The notes under the pieces: generated by a model
Databases searched by the model: none
What the model was told of the DNA's origin: nothing
Seen by the model: the letters and a program-made list of their open reading frames with translations, nothing else
Position numbers and translations under genes: made by a program
Shown here: piece after piece, positions 16,838-29,742 of the stretch
Layout: every line of letters starts with the position of its first letter
Numbering within the stretch: the stretch's first letter is position 1
NCBI RefSeq assembly: GCF_900111805.1
Contig: NZ_FOJN01000007.1
Coordinates: forward strand, 62,001 to 126,000
Origin: Rhodococcoides kroppenstedtii
GTDB taxonomy: Bacteria > Actinomycetota > Actinomycetes > Mycobacteriales > Mycobacteriaceae
Reading direction: 5' to 3'
DNA: 64,000 nt

Positions 16838-18084
16838 GATCGAAGTTGGTCAGCACCCAGCTGGTCGCGTTCGTGGTGATCGCGCTGCTCGGCATCATCT
16901 ATGTCGGTGCGAAGTACGTGCGGATCGATCAGTTGCTGGGTTTCGGTCAGTACACGGTGACCGGGCAGTTCGCGGACTCCGGCGGCATCTTCCAGAACGC
17001 CGAGGTCACCTACCGTGGCATTCCTGTCGGCCGCGTCGGCGCTCTCACCCTCACCGAGCAGGGCGTGGACGTGGCCCTGAATCTCGAGAAGGGCGGCCCG
17101 GACATCCCGTCCGACACCGTCGCCGTGGTGGCCAACCGCTCCGCGATCGGTGAGCAGTACGTCGATTTGCAGCCGCGGACCGATCAGGGGCCGTTCCTCG
17201 AGGACGGAAGCACGATCGCCGAGGCCGACACCTCGACCCCGACCCCGGTCGAGGATCTGCTGCGCAACGTCGACACGCTCGCCTCGACGGTGCCGAAGGA
17301 CGATCTCCGCACCCTGGTCACGGAACTGGGTACCGGCTTCGAGGGCACCGGCACGGCGCTCGCGGGCCTCGTGGACTCTCTCGACACCTTCTCTCAGGAC
17401 GGTCTGACGAACCTGCCGCAGACTCTCACCCTCATCCGGGACAGCCGCGTGGTCCTGGACACCCAGAGCGAGCAGTCGTCCGCGATCCAGCAGTTCAGCT
17501 CCGACCTCGCGCTGGTCACGGCGCAACTGCGGTCGAACGATCCGGACATCCGCCGCCTCATCGACAACGGCATTCCGTTCTCCGACGAGACGAGCGCGTT
17601 GGTGTCGCAGGCCGGCCCGGGGCTGACCACCAACCTCACCAACCTGGCCGGGGTCAGCGAAGCACTCAGCCCGCGGACGTTCGCCCTGCGGCCGTTGCTT
17701 CAGTTCCTGCCCGCCCTCGCGCAGGGTGCGAACTCGGTGAGCCCGGGTGACGGCACCATTCACTTCGGCATCGCGCTCGAGGTGAACAACCCGCCGTCCT
17801 GCACGCAGGGTTACGAGGGCACGCAGGCGATCATCGACGCCGAGTACGCCCGCAACCCCGACTTCGACCCGACGCAGCAGGACTTCCCGATCAACCTCGA
17901 TGCGAATTGCACGGTGCCCCAGGGGTCGCTCACGGGCGTGCGTGGTGCCAACCGCGCGCAGTTCGCCGATCCCAACATCCCGCAGCCGTGGGACGGCAAG
18001 CCGAAGGTGGCGCCGGACCCCATCGATCTCAACCCCATTGCCACGCAGCTCGCCGCGCTGCTGGGCGTCACGGTTCGTCCCTGA
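16834..18084 (+). CDS. mceF: Mce-family protein F
   Basis: A 416-residue last Mce subunit, starting at a GTG that overlaps the mceE stop. It has an N-terminal anchor (QLVAFVVIALLGIIYVGAKYV), an MlaD domain (AEVTYRGIPVGRVGAL, AIGEQYVDLQP) and a long helical region. A C-terminal segment has two cysteines (PPSCTQGYEG, DANCTVPQG). The length and ending fit MceF proteins. A strong hairpin follows 24 bases after the stop, before the Mce-associated genes. Confidence 0.92.
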   Translation: MRSKLVSTQLVAFVVIALLGIIYVGAKYVRIDQLLGFGQYTVTGQFADSGGIFQNAEVTYRGIPVGRVGALTLTEQGVDVALNLEKGGPDIPSDTVAVVANRSAIGEQYVDLQPRTDQGPFLEDGSTIAEADTSTPTPVEDLLRNVDTLASTVPKDDLRTLVTELGTGFEGTGTALAGLVDSLDTFSQDGLTNLPQTLTLIRDSRVVLDTQSEQSSAIQQFSSDLALVTAQLRSNDPDIRRLIDNGIPFSDETSALVSQAGPGLTTNLTNLAGVSEALSPRTFALRPLLQFLPALAQGANSVSPGDGTIHFGIALEVNNPPSCTQGYEGTQAIIDAEYARNPDFDPTQQDFPINLDANCTVPQGSLTGVRGANRAQFADPNIPQPWDGKPKVAPDPIDLNPIATQLAALLGVTVRP

Positions 18085-18108
18085 CGCGCCGGCTCGACCA
18101 CCCGGTGG

Positions 18109-18134
18109 CCACCGGTCCCTGTCGGGGCCGGTGG
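18109..18134 (+). terminator. Hairpin between mceF and the Mce-associated genes, possible attenuator
   Basis: CCACCGG-T-CCC pairs with GGG-G-CCGGTGG around a TGTC loop: an 11-bp stem with one wobble pair. No T-run follows, so it is not a classical intrinsic terminator. It may reduce read-through or stabilise the upstream mce transcript. Confidence 0.45.
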
Positions 18135-18157
18135 TTACCGCCTAGTAGGGTGGCGAT

Positions 18158-18841
18158 GTGACGCCAACCACCTCTTCGGCCCCGTCCTCCGCGGGCACCC
18201 GGTCCTGGCCGGTCGTCGCCGCGGCCGCGGTCTGTGCGGTCGCGGCGGTGCTCGCCGTGGTCTCGGCCGTGTTCTGGTTCCTCGCGTTCCGCGAGTCCTC
18301 CGCCGCGGCCACGCGTGACGACGCGCTCGCGGGCGCTCGACAGGCCGCGATCAACCTGAACTCCGTCGACGCGAACGATCTCGACAAGACCTTCGCCGAC
18401 ATCGAGTCCTCCATCACCGGAGACGAACTCACCTCGGGCCTGAACGACACGCGGGACCAGTTCCGCGAGCAGTTCGCCGACACCGGCGTCGTCACGACGG
18501 CGTCGGTGCAGCACGCCGCGCTGGTGGGCTTCTCGGCCGACGAGGGCACCGCGCAGTCGCTGATCGTCCTCACCACCGACACCACCAAGCCCAGCGGCAA
18601 CGAGCGCTTCCAGAGCACGCTGCGACTCGAGCTCCAGGACGTCGACGGCACGTGGAAGGCGACGCGGATCCAGCCGATCGGGGAACGCATCCCCCTGCAG
18701 CTGCCGCAGTCGGCGACCACCGACCCCGCTGCGCCCGCCGACCCCGCCGCGCCCGCCGATCCGGCTGCGCCGGCCGACCCCGCCGCACCGACCGACCCCG
18801 CCGCGCCGGCGGATCCCGCCGCGCCGTCCGGCGGCCAGTGA
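18158..18841 (+). CDS. Mce-associated membrane protein with C-terminal DPAAPA repeats
   Basis: A 227-residue protein with one N-terminal membrane helix (WPVVAAAAVCAVAAVLAVVSAVFWF) and an extracytoplasmic NTF2-like domain of about 120 residues. This is the layout of Mce-associated (Mas) proteins that stabilise Mce complexes. The GTG start was chosen because the membrane helix follows closely. The C-terminus is six DPAAP(A/T/S) units (189-224) encoded by 18722-18829, a rigid or cell-wall-spanning extension. It lies 73 bases after mceF and 19 before a second Mas gene. Confidence 0.82.
   Translation: MTPTTSSAPSSAGTRSWPVVAAAAVCAVAAVLAVVSAVFWFLAFRESSAAATRDDALAGARQAAINLNSVDANDLDKTFADIESSITGDELTSGLNDTRDQFREQFADTGVVTTASVQHAALVGFSADEGTAQSLIVLTTDTTKPSGNERFQSTLRLELQDVDGTWKATRIQPIGERIPLQLPQSATTDPAAPADPAAPADPAAPADPAAPTDPAAPADPAAPSGGQ
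18722..18829 (+). repeat. Six 18-bp units coding DPAAP(A/T/S)
   Basis: Imperfect tandem 18-bp units encode the Pro/Ala/Asp-rich tail of the Mce-associated protein. Synonymous differences between units show that they are not freshly amplified. Confidence 0.85.
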
Positions 18842-18860
18842 TCTCGCGCTAGGAGAGTCC

Positions 18861-19649
18861 ATGCCCCCCGCACGTCGTCGTCCCCCCGTGGGCGCCACGC
18901 GTCCCCCGGCCGGAGCCGTCCGTCGCAAGAAGGTTGCCGGTCGACCCGCCGGCCCGGTGAACCCGGACACCACCGAGAGCACCGACGACACCGGCACCGC
19001 TACCGACACCGACGCCTCCGGGGCGGTCGATCTCTCGAAGCCCACGGCCGAGCCCACTCAGCCCACCGAGTCCGGCACCTCCACCGAGGCCGGCACGTCC
19101 ACCGAGGCCGGCACGTCCACCGAGGTCGGCGCCGACGCCGCCGAGCCCCGCGTGCGTCGTCCGCTCTCGCCGCTCGTTCCGATCCTCGGGGCGCTGGCCG
19201 TGGTGTTCGCGGTGATCGCCGTTCTCGGGCTCGTGCGTCCGGGTGCACCGGAGGTGACCAACAGCGCCTGGGTCGACACCGGCGCCACCCTCGAGGTGAC
19301 GTCGGCCGGGCGGGACGCGCTGCAGACGGTGTTCAGCTACGGCTTCGACACCATCGACCAGGACCAGGAGGCGGCGCGCGCCGTCCTGAACGACGAGCGT
19401 CGAGGGGAGTACGACTCGACGGCGGAGCAGACCAAGCAGGGTGTGCTGCAGACCCAGACGGTCACGACGGCGACGGTGACGGACATCGGGGTCTCGTTGC
19501 TCGACGGCGACCGCGCCGAGTTGGTGGCCAGCATGGACATCGCGGCTCGCCAGGACGGCGTGGACCAGGGGACAGTCCAGACTCCGGTGGCGTTCACGAT
19601 GGAGCGGGTCGACGGCAAGTGGTTGATCGCCACCATCGACAACCGCTAG
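18861..19649 (+). CDS. Mce-associated membrane protein with long disordered N-terminus
   Basis: A 262-residue protein preceded by an AGGAGA ribosome-binding site. The first 95 residues are cytoplasmic and disordered: an Arg/Pro-rich basic stretch, then Thr/Asp-rich sequence with three GTSTE(A/V) repeats. One membrane helix follows (LSPLVPILGALAVVFAVIAVLGLV), then an NTF2-like outer domain ending TMERVDGKWLIATIDNR, typical of Mas proteins. It closes the mce operon; the next gene is rpoB after 492 bases. Confidence 0.82.
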   Translation: MPPARRRPPVGATRPPAGAVRRKKVAGRPAGPVNPDTTESTDDTGTATDTDASGAVDLSKPTAEPTQPTESGTSTEAGTSTEAGTSTEVGADAAEPRVRRPLSPLVPILGALAVVFAVIAVLGLVRPGAPEVTNSAWVDTGATLEVTSAGRDALQTVFSYGFDTIDQDQEAARAVLNDERRGEYDSTAEQTKQGVLQTQTVTTATVTDIGVSLLDGDRAELVASMDIAARQDGVDQGTVQTPVAFTMERVDGKWLIATIDNR

Positions 19650-19927
19650 CGGACACGAACCCCGGTACGAAACGCCGCGCGCGCTCTTGACGCGGGGCGT
19701 CCGGGAGTCCACTCTGATTACCGGATTCGTCCGTCGGCCCGGTTTCGACCGGGTCTCGGCCGGGGTATCAACCCGGCGGATGCGGCGGACGCATCCCGAT
19801 CGCCGAGGTTTCTGGGCGGCGCCGGAGCAAATGGAGGCACCGGGCGCCGACAGCGGGTCTCGGCGGACCTGCACCTCGATGTCGGCATCTCCTGCCGGTG
19901 CTCGTCGCCGTCCGTGACCCACGCGTG

Positions 19928-19956
19928 TTGCCATGTCCGCGTTTCTGGGGTACTTT
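19928..19956 (+). promoter_or_regulatory. Candidate sigA-type promoter of rpoBC in the 492-base gap 19650-20141
   Basis: TTGCCA (19928-19933) and TACTTT (19951-19956) are separated by 17 bases and lie about 185 bases upstream of rpoB, leaving a long leader. I see no gene in the gap and no clear terminator for the mce operon. A second promoter closer to rpoB is possible (GATACAG near 20080). Confidence 0.5.
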
Positions 19957-20141
19957 TGGACGTTGCGCTGGGTGCCTCCTGTCATTCTCCAGACTCCGCC
20001 TCGATGGACACGTGTGTCCGTCGCTGCCGAGCGAGGGCTTCGTACGGGTTGTGACCAGCGGAGTTCCCACTCGAAAAGCAGATACAGCGACGGTCGCGCA
20101 GTGCAGCAAGCGGCCCGCGTGAGGTGCTGGAAGGACGCATC

Positions 20142-23100
20142 TTGGCAGTCTCCACCCAGTCCAAGGAAAACGCCGGAACCCCCGGAGCCCCGAAGAGGGT
20201 GTCGTTCGCGAAGATTCGTGAACCCCTCGAAGTTCCGGGGTTGCTCGATCTTCAGACCGATTCGTTCGAATGGCTCGTCGGAACCCCCGAGTGGCGTGCC
20301 CGTGCCGAGGCACGCGGCGACAGCTCGGTCAGCGGCGGCCTCGAGGACATCCTGACGGAGCTCTCGCCCATCGAGGACTTCTCCGGCTCGATGTCCCTCT
20401 CCTTCTCCGATCCGCGCTTCGACGAGGTCAAGGCCTCCATCGAGGAGTGCAAGGACAAGGACATGACCTACGCGGCGCCGCTGTTCGTCACCGCGGAGTT
20501 CATCAACAACAACACCGGTGAGATCAAGAGCCAGACGGTCTTCATGGGTGACTTCCCGATGATGACCGACAAGGGCACGTTCATCATCAACGGCACCGAG
20601 CGCGTCGTCGTGTCGCAGCTCGTCCGGTCTCCCGGCGTGTACTTCGACCACACGGTCGACAAGACCACCGAGAAGGACCTGCACAGCGTCAAGGTCATTC
20701 CGGGCCGCGGTGCGTGGCTGGAGTTCGACGTCGACAAGCGCGACACCGTCGGTGTGCGCATCGACCGCAAGCGTCGCCAGCCGGTCACCGTGCTGCTGAA
20801 GGCTCTGGGCTGGACCACCGAGCAGATCACCGAGCGCTTCGGCTTCTCGGAGATCCTCATGGCCACGCTGGAGAAGGACAACACGGCCGGCACCGACGAG
20901 GCGCTGCTCGACATCTACCGCAAGCTGCGTCCGGGCGAGCCCCCCACCAAGGAGAGCGCGCAGACCCTGCTGGAGAACCTGTTCTTCAAGGAGAAGCGCT
21001 ACGACCTCGCTCGCGTGGGCCGCTACAAGATCAACAAGAAGCTCGGCCTGAACTCGGGCCTGCCCATCGAGGCGTCGACGCTGACCGAAGAGGACATCGT
21101 CGCCACCATCGAGTACCTCGTGCGTCTGCACGCAGGAGAGAAATCGATGACGGCTCCGGGCGGCGTCGAGGTGCCGGTCGAGGTCGACGACATCGACCAC
21201 TTCGGCAACCGCCGTCTGCGCACGGTCGGCGAGCTGATCCAGAACCAGATCCGGGTGGGCCTGTCCCGCATGGAGCGCGTGGTCCGCGAGCGGATGACCA
21301 CCCAGGACGTCGAGGCGATCACGCCGCAGACCCTGATCAACATCCGCCCGGTCGTCGCCGCGATCAAGGAGTTCTTCGGAACGTCCCAGCTGTCGCAGTT
21401 CATGGACCAGAACAACCCGCTGTCGGGTCTGACCCACAAGCGTCGTCTGTCGGCGCTGGGCCCCGGCGGTCTGTCCCGTGAGCGCGCCGGCCTCGAGGTG
21501 CGCGACGTGCACCCGTCGCACTACGGCCGCATGTGCCCGATCGAGACCCCCGAGGGTCCGAACATCGGTCTGATCGGTTCGCTCTCGGTGTACGCGCGGG
21601 TCAACCCGTTCGGCTTCATCGAGACGCCGTACCGCAAGGTCGTCGACGGTCGGGTCACCGACGAGGTCGACTACCTGACCGCGGACGAGGAGGACCGCCA
21701 CGTCGTGGCGCAGGCCAACTCGTCGATCGACACGTCGGGTCGCTTCGTCGACGACCGCATTCTCGTCCGTCGTAAGGGCGGCGAGGTCGAGTTCGTCTCG
21801 TCCGACGACGTCGACTACATGGACGTCTCGCCGCGGCAGATGGTCTCGGTCGCGACGGCGATGATCCCGTTCCTCGAGCACGACGACGCCAACCGTGCCC
21901 TCATGGGTGCGAACATGCAGCGTCAGGCCGTGCCGCTGGTGCGCAGCGAGTCCCCGATCGTCGGTACCGGCATGGAGCTCCGTGCCGCCGTCGACGCCGG
22001 CGACGTCATCGTCACCGACAAGACGGGTGTGGTGGAGGAGGTCTCGGCCGACTACGTCACCGTGATGGCGGACGACGGCTCGCGCTCGACCTACCGGATG
22101 CGCAAGTTCGCCCGCTCGAACCAGGGCACGTGCGCCAACCAGCGTCCGATCGTGGACGAGGGTCAGCGTGTCGAGGCCGGCCAGGTGCTGGCCGACGGTC
22201 CGTGCACCGAGAACGGCGAGATGGCGCTGGGCAAGAACCTGCTCGTCGCCGTCATGCCGTGGGAGGGCCACAACTACGAGGACGCGATCATCCTGTCGCA
22301 GCGCCTCGTGGAGGAGGACGTCCTCACCTCGATCCACATCGAGGAGCACGAGATCGACGCCCGCGACACCAAGCTCGGTGCCGAGGAGATCACGCGCGAC
22401 ATCCCCAACGTCTCGGACGAGGTTCTCGCGGACCTCGACGAGCGCGGCATCATCCGCATCGGTGCGGAGGTCCGTGACGGTGACGTGCTGGTCGGCAAGG
22501 TCACGCCGAAGGGCGAGACCGAGCTCACCCCCGAGGAGCGCCTGCTGCGCGCGATCTTCGGCGAGAAGGCGCGCGAGGTGCGCGACACGTCGCTGAAGGT
22601 GCCGCACGGCGAGAACGGCAAGGTCATCGGCATCCGCGTGTTCTCGCGCGAGGACGACGACGATCTGCCTCCGGGTGTGAACGAGCTGGTGCGCGTCTAC
22701 GTCGCGCAGAAGCGCAAGATCCAGGACGGCGACAAGCTCGCCGGCCGCCACGGCAACAAGGGCGTCATCGGCAAGATCCTCCCGCAGGAGGACATGCCGT
22801 TCCTGTCCGACGGCACGCCGATCGACATCATCCTGAACACGCACGGCGTCCCGCGTCGTATGAACATCGGTCAGATCCTCGAGACCCACCTGGGCTGGAT
22901 CGGTAAGACCGGATGGAACGTTCAGGTGGCGACGGACGGCACTCGACCCGACTGGGCCGAGACGCTGCCGGAGGAGATGTTGGCGGCGGACGCCGACACC
23001 AACATCGCCACCCCGGTGTTCGACGGCGCCAAGGAGGACGAGCTGACGGGTCTGCTGTCGAGCACGATCCCCAACCGCGACGGCGATCAGATGGTCGGCG

Positions 23101-23630
23101 CCGACGGCAAGGCCACCCTGTTCGACGGTCGCTCCGGCGAGCCGTTCCCGTACCCGGTGTCCGTGGGCTACATGTACATCATCAAGCTGCACCACCTGGT
23201 CGACGACAAGATCCACGCTCGCTCGACCGGTCCGTACTCGATGATCACGCAGCAGCCCCTCGGCGGTAAGGCGCAGTTCGGTGGACAGCGCTTCGGTGAG
23301 ATGGAGTGCTGGGCCATGCAGGCCTACGGTGCGGCGTACACGCTGCAGGAGCTCCTGACCATCAAGTCGGACGACGTGGTCGGTCGCGTCAAGGTCTACG
23401 AGGCGATCGTCAAGGGCGAGAACATCCCCGAGCCCGGTATCCCCGAGTCCTTCAAGGTGCTCCTCAAGGAGCTCCAGTCGCTCTGCCTCAACGTGGAGGT
23501 GCTGTCCTCGGACGGCGCGGCCATCACGATGGCGGACGGCGACGACGAGGATCTCGAGCGTGCCGCGGCCAACCTGGGAATCAACCTCTCCCGCAACGAG
23601 TCCGCCACCGTCGACGATCTCGCTCAGTGA
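20142..23630 (+). CDS. rpoB: DNA-directed RNA polymerase beta subunit
   Basis: A 1162-residue beta subunit, full length for Corynebacteriales. I chose TTG at 20142 because GGAAGGA sits seven bases upstream and mycobacterial rpoB also starts at TTG; an in-frame GTG at 20124 would add MLEGRI. The rifampicin region (about 21378-21462) reads [15 protein letters not shown] then [13 protein letters not shown], with Asp422, His432 and Ser437 (M. tuberculosis D435, H445, S450), all wild type and therefore predicted rifampicin-sensitive. Later conserved segments include [37 protein letters not shown] and the C-terminal clamp motif [18 protein letters not shown]. It is followed by rpoC after 94 bases. 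Confidence 0.98.
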   Translation: MAVSTQSKENAGTPGAPKRVSFAKIREPLEVPGLLDLQTDSFEWLVGTPEWRARAEARGDSSVSGGLEDILTELSPIEDFSGSMSLSFSDPRFDEVKASIEECKDKDMTYAAPLFVTAEFINNNTGEIKSQTVFMGDFPMMTDKGTFIINGTERVVVSQLVRSPGVYFDHTVDKTTEKDLHSVKVIPGRGAWLEFDVDKRDTVGVRIDRKRRQPVTVLLKALGWTTEQITERFGFSEILMATLEKDNTAGTDEALLDIYRKLRPGEPPTKESAQTLLENLFFKEKRYDLARVGRYKINKKLGLNSGLPIEASTLTEEDIVATIEYLVRLHAGEKSMTAPGGVEVPVEVDDIDHFGNRRLRTVGELIQNQIRVGLSRMERVVRERMTTQDVEAITPQTLINIRPVVAAIKEFFGTSQLSQFMDQNNPLSGLTHKRRLSALGPGGLSRERAGLEVRDVHPSHYGRMCPIETPEGPNIGLIGSLSVYARVNPFGFIETPYRKVVDGRVTDEVDYLTADEEDRHVVAQANSSIDTSGRFVDDRILVRRKGGEVEFVSSDDVDYMDVSPRQMVSVATAMIPFLEHDDANRALMGANMQRQAVPLVRSESPIVGTGMELRAAVDAGDVIVTDKTGVVEEVSADYVTVMADDGSRSTYRMRKFARSNQGTCANQRPIVDEGQRVEAGQVLADGPCTENGEMALGKNLLVAVMPWEGHNYEDAIILSQRLVEEDVLTSIHIEEHEIDARDTKLGAEEITRDIPNVSDEVLADLDERGIIRIGAEVRDGDVLVGKVTPKGETELTPEERLLRAIFGEKAREVRDTSLKVPHGENGKVIGIRVFSREDDDDLPPGVNELVRVYVAQKRKIQDGDKLAGRHGNKGVIGKILPQEDMPFLSDGTPIDIILNTHGVPRRMNIGQILETHLGWIGKTGWNVQVATDGTRPDWAETLPEEMLAADADTNIATPVFDGAKEDELTGLLSSTIPNRDGDQMVGADGKATLFDGRSGEPFPYPVSVGYMYIIKLHHLVDDKIHARSTGPYSMITQQPLGGKAQFGGQRFGEMECWAMQAYGAAYTLQELLTIKSDDVVGRVKVYEAIVKGENIPEPGIPESFKVLLKELQSLCLNVEVLSSDGAAITMADGDDEDLERAAANLGINLSRNESATVDDLAQ

Positions 23631-23640
23631 GGTGCCGGGC

Positions 23641-23660
23641 GGCGCGGGGTTTCCCGCGCC
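23641..23660 (+). other. GC hairpin between rpoB and rpoC
   Basis: GGCGCGGG pairs with CCCGCGCC around a GTTT loop, 10 bases after the rpoB stop. There is no T-run, so it is more likely an RNA processing or stabilising element than a terminator. Confidence 0.5.
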
Positions 23661-23724
23661 GGCCCGCCCTCACCGATGTAGCAGCAGATAACTAACCCCG
23701 TCACCGGGGGAAAGGAAGTACGAC

Positions 23725-27681
<3,957 letters not shown>

Positions 27682-27720
27682 CCCGGTAGCGCACGGTTCG
27701 ACGCGAACCGACATAGGACT

Positions 27721-27751
27721 CGGCCCCGCACTCGTCTCGAGTGCGGGGCCG
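27721..27751 (+). terminator. Strong intrinsic terminator after rpoC
   Basis: CGGCCCCGCACTCG, a TCT loop and its exact complement form a 14-bp perfect stem 39 bases after the rpoC stop. A T-run is missing, as is common for actinobacterial terminators. It closes the rpoBC operon. Confidence 0.85.
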
Positions 27752-27821
27752 ATCCGCGTTCGGGGCGTCGGACGCGACCCGTACGCGATGAGTTTCCCCG
27801 CGCGGCAGGGTCGGTACCACC

Positions 27822-28211
27822 ATGACCGAGCAGAAGAGCACCATCACGAACATCGGCGTGGCCATGTTCACCGTCGCAGACCAGGACAAGGCCCTCGACT
27901 TCTACACCCGCGTGCTCGGGTTCGAGGTGCGCGGGGACACCCGTTTCGGCCCGAACGGTGAGTACCGGTGGCTCGAGGTCGCTCCGGCGGGATCGACCGC
28001 CCGGCTCGCGCTGAACCCGCCGATGTACGACAGCCCGGGTGGGTCCGCGATCGGCGTCGAGACCGCCGACGTGCGCGCCGAGCACGCGCGACTGTCGGCG
28101 ATCGACGGCGTCGAGGTCGACCCGATCGACGGCGACACCGACCCGAACGTGCCGCTGATGTTCATGCTGCGAGACCCGGACGGCAACGTCGTCACCGTCG
28201 TCCAGGCCTGA
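27822..28211 (+). CDS. VOC-family (glyoxalase/dioxygenase-fold) protein
   Basis: A 129-residue single VOC module pair with the beta-alpha-beta-beta-beta pattern: VAMFTVADQDKALDFYTRVLGF, then YRWLEVAPAGSTARLAL and FMLRDPDGNVVTVVQ. The final DPDGN-VVxVV element is typical of the fold. Candidate metal ligands are present at its end only in part, so it may be a binding protein rather than an enzyme. It stands alone after the rpoC terminator and has only a weak ribosome-binding site. Confidence 0.8.
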   Translation: MTEQKSTITNIGVAMFTVADQDKALDFYTRVLGFEVRGDTRFGPNGEYRWLEVAPAGSTARLALNPPMYDSPGGSAIGVETADVRAEHARLSAIDGVEVDPIDGDTDPNVPLMFMLRDPDGNVVTVVQA

Positions 28212-28233
28212 GCCGGCCGACCCTTCCGACCCG

Positions 28234-28605
28234 CTACCGCACCGTCAGGGTCGGGAGGGACAGGCTCACCAACATCAGCGCGAAGAGGAACCAGGCCGCG
28301 CCCCGCCAGACCGGCCACGTCCCGCCGTGCCGGTAGGAGCGGTAACCGATGGCCAGGGCGCCGATCGCGCCCACGAGGCAGACCCCGGGGACGATCGCGG
28401 CGACGACGACGTTCGAGGCGCCCGTCGCCAGGAAGACCGCGAGGGCGATCGCGGCGACGCCGACGGAGGAGACCACGTAGAGCGCCGCGCGGCGCAGCGC
28501 CGCCGGGTCGCGCCACCGCTTCTCGACGTCGCGGGTGCCCATGTTCGCCCGGTCGGCGGCGTCGGGCAGGGTCTCGCCGGGGTCGGTCCTGTCGCGATCC
28601 GTCAT
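28234..28605 (-). CDS. Small membrane protein of unknown function
   Basis: I do not recognise this 123-residue protein. A charged N-terminus of about 45 residues (DRDRTDPGET, RDVEKRWRDPAALRR) is followed by three hydrophobic segments: ALYVVSSVGVAAIALAVFLA, VVVAAIVPGVCLVGAIGALAIG and GAAWFLFALMLVSLSL. I chose the ATG at 28605 because the longer frame would run back into the nuclease-fold gene. It follows that gene after 28 bases and is probably co-transcribed with it. Confidence 0.6.
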   Translation of the reverse strand: MTDRDRTDPGETLPDAADRANMGTRDVEKRWRDPAALRRAALYVVSSVGVAAIALAVFLATGASNVVVAAIVPGVCLVGAIGALAIGYRSYRHGGTWPVWRGAAWFLFALMLVSLSLPTLTVR

Positions 28606-28633
28606 GGGTGTCGCGTACCCGATTCGGGTGCTG

Positions 28634-29653
28634 TCAGACGCGCAGGTCCACCCACACCAGGCGGTGATCGCTCGCGGTGATCGCGTCGGCACCGGGCTCG
28701 CCGGGCGCCGGCCAGAAAACGCCGGAGTCGATCACCTCGAGGTCGTCGCTGGGCAGAACATAGTCGACGCGGCGTCGGCCGACCCGCGGGCCGAAGTCGG
28801 CAGTGTCCGTCCCGTTCGTGGCCGACGCCGGCAGCGGATCGCGGACGCGCGGCGCGGAGAGCAACCGGTCGATCGCGCCCGGGTACGAGTCACCCTTCTC
28901 CGGGTCGGCGTTCTGGTCTCCCAGGACAACGAACGACGCGCCGTCGTCGAGGCCTCCGGGCCGGCCGGCGTCGTCCACCGGGTAGGTCGCCCCGGAGAGG
29001 TAATCGGCCGTGAACCGGATCTCGTCGTGGTTCCGGCGTCCGTTGCGATCCTCGGCGCCGTCGAACGTCGGCGGCGTGGGGTGCGAGACGAGCAGATGCA
29101 CGGTGCGTTCACCGATCGTGACGGGCACGTCCCAGTGCGCCTTGCTCGACAGGCGCAGCGCGTCGGCGTTCTCGCCGTAGTACTCGCGGGGCAGCAGCGA
29201 GTCCGGTTGGTCGGCCCACCGGAACTGTCGGAACGACCGCACCGCCGCGGTGTCCAGCGGGAAACGCGAGAGCACGACCATGCCGTACTGGCCGGGGAAC
29301 GCCCCGAATCCCCACGCGTCACCGGGGCCGTCGGTCCGTCCGTCCCCGTCGAGGTCCCGCCCGGACGGCTCTCCGGTGTTGACCGGCGCGGTGAAGACGT
29401 AGGGGTAGTCGATCGCCCCGGCGCCGCCCCGGCCCTCGGCGAGGACGTTCCGAAACGCCTCCGCGGTGCCGTCGGCGTGGTCGACCTCGTTCACCAGCAG
29501 CACGTCGGGGGCGGCGCGCTGGATCACCTCGGCCGCGGAGAGGAGTTGCGGGTTGGTTCCCCCGGACATCTCGGCCAGCTCGGCCGCGAGCTGCCCGGCG
29601 GCGGGCCGATTGAGGCTGGCGTTATAGGTCGCCACGCGCAGGAGCCGGGTCAC
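28634..29653 (-). CDS. Endonuclease/exonuclease/phosphatase-family protein
   Basis: A 339-residue protein with the EEP fold signatures: ATYNASLNR at the N-terminus, the metal-binding Glu in LLVNEVDH, VLLVSHPTPPTFDG, the catalytic VVLGDQNADP and the terminal SDHRLVWVDL. It probably hydrolyses phosphodiester or phosphomonoester bonds. It shares a 90-base divergent promoter region with the exported PhoD gene, which suggests a phosphate-scavenging pair. I see no signal peptide from the GTG at 29653, so unlike PhoD it seems cytoplasmic unless the start lies upstream. Confidence 0.8.
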   Translation of the reverse strand: MTRLLRVATYNASLNRPAAGQLAAELAEMSGGTNPQLLSAAEVIQRAAPDVLLVNEVDHADGTAEAFRNVLAEGRGGAGAIDYPYVFTAPVNTGEPSGRDLDGDGRTDGPGDAWGFGAFPGQYGMVVLSRFPLDTAAVRSFRQFRWADQPDSLLPREYYGENADALRLSSKAHWDVPVTIGERTVHLLVSHPTPPTFDGAEDRNGRRNHDEIRFTADYLSGATYPVDDAGRPGGLDDGASFVVLGDQNADPEKGDSYPGAIDRLLSAPRVRDPLPASATNGTDTADFGPRVGRRRVDYVLPSDDLEVIDSGVFWPAPGEPGADAITASDHRLVWVDLRV

Positions 29654-29742
29654 GACGGTGAACGCTACGTGACGACCATCGTCGACGGGTCGTCGTCGGA
29701 CCGCTACGTCCCGTTCGCCTCGGCGAGGCAGGGTCGAGTCCC

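Noticed and set aside
18849..23216. A 1455-codon antisense open frame across rpoB
   Set aside because: It is a long stop-free shadow of a high-GC gene, with no family motifs and a Leu/Val/Asp/Arg composition mirroring rpoB.
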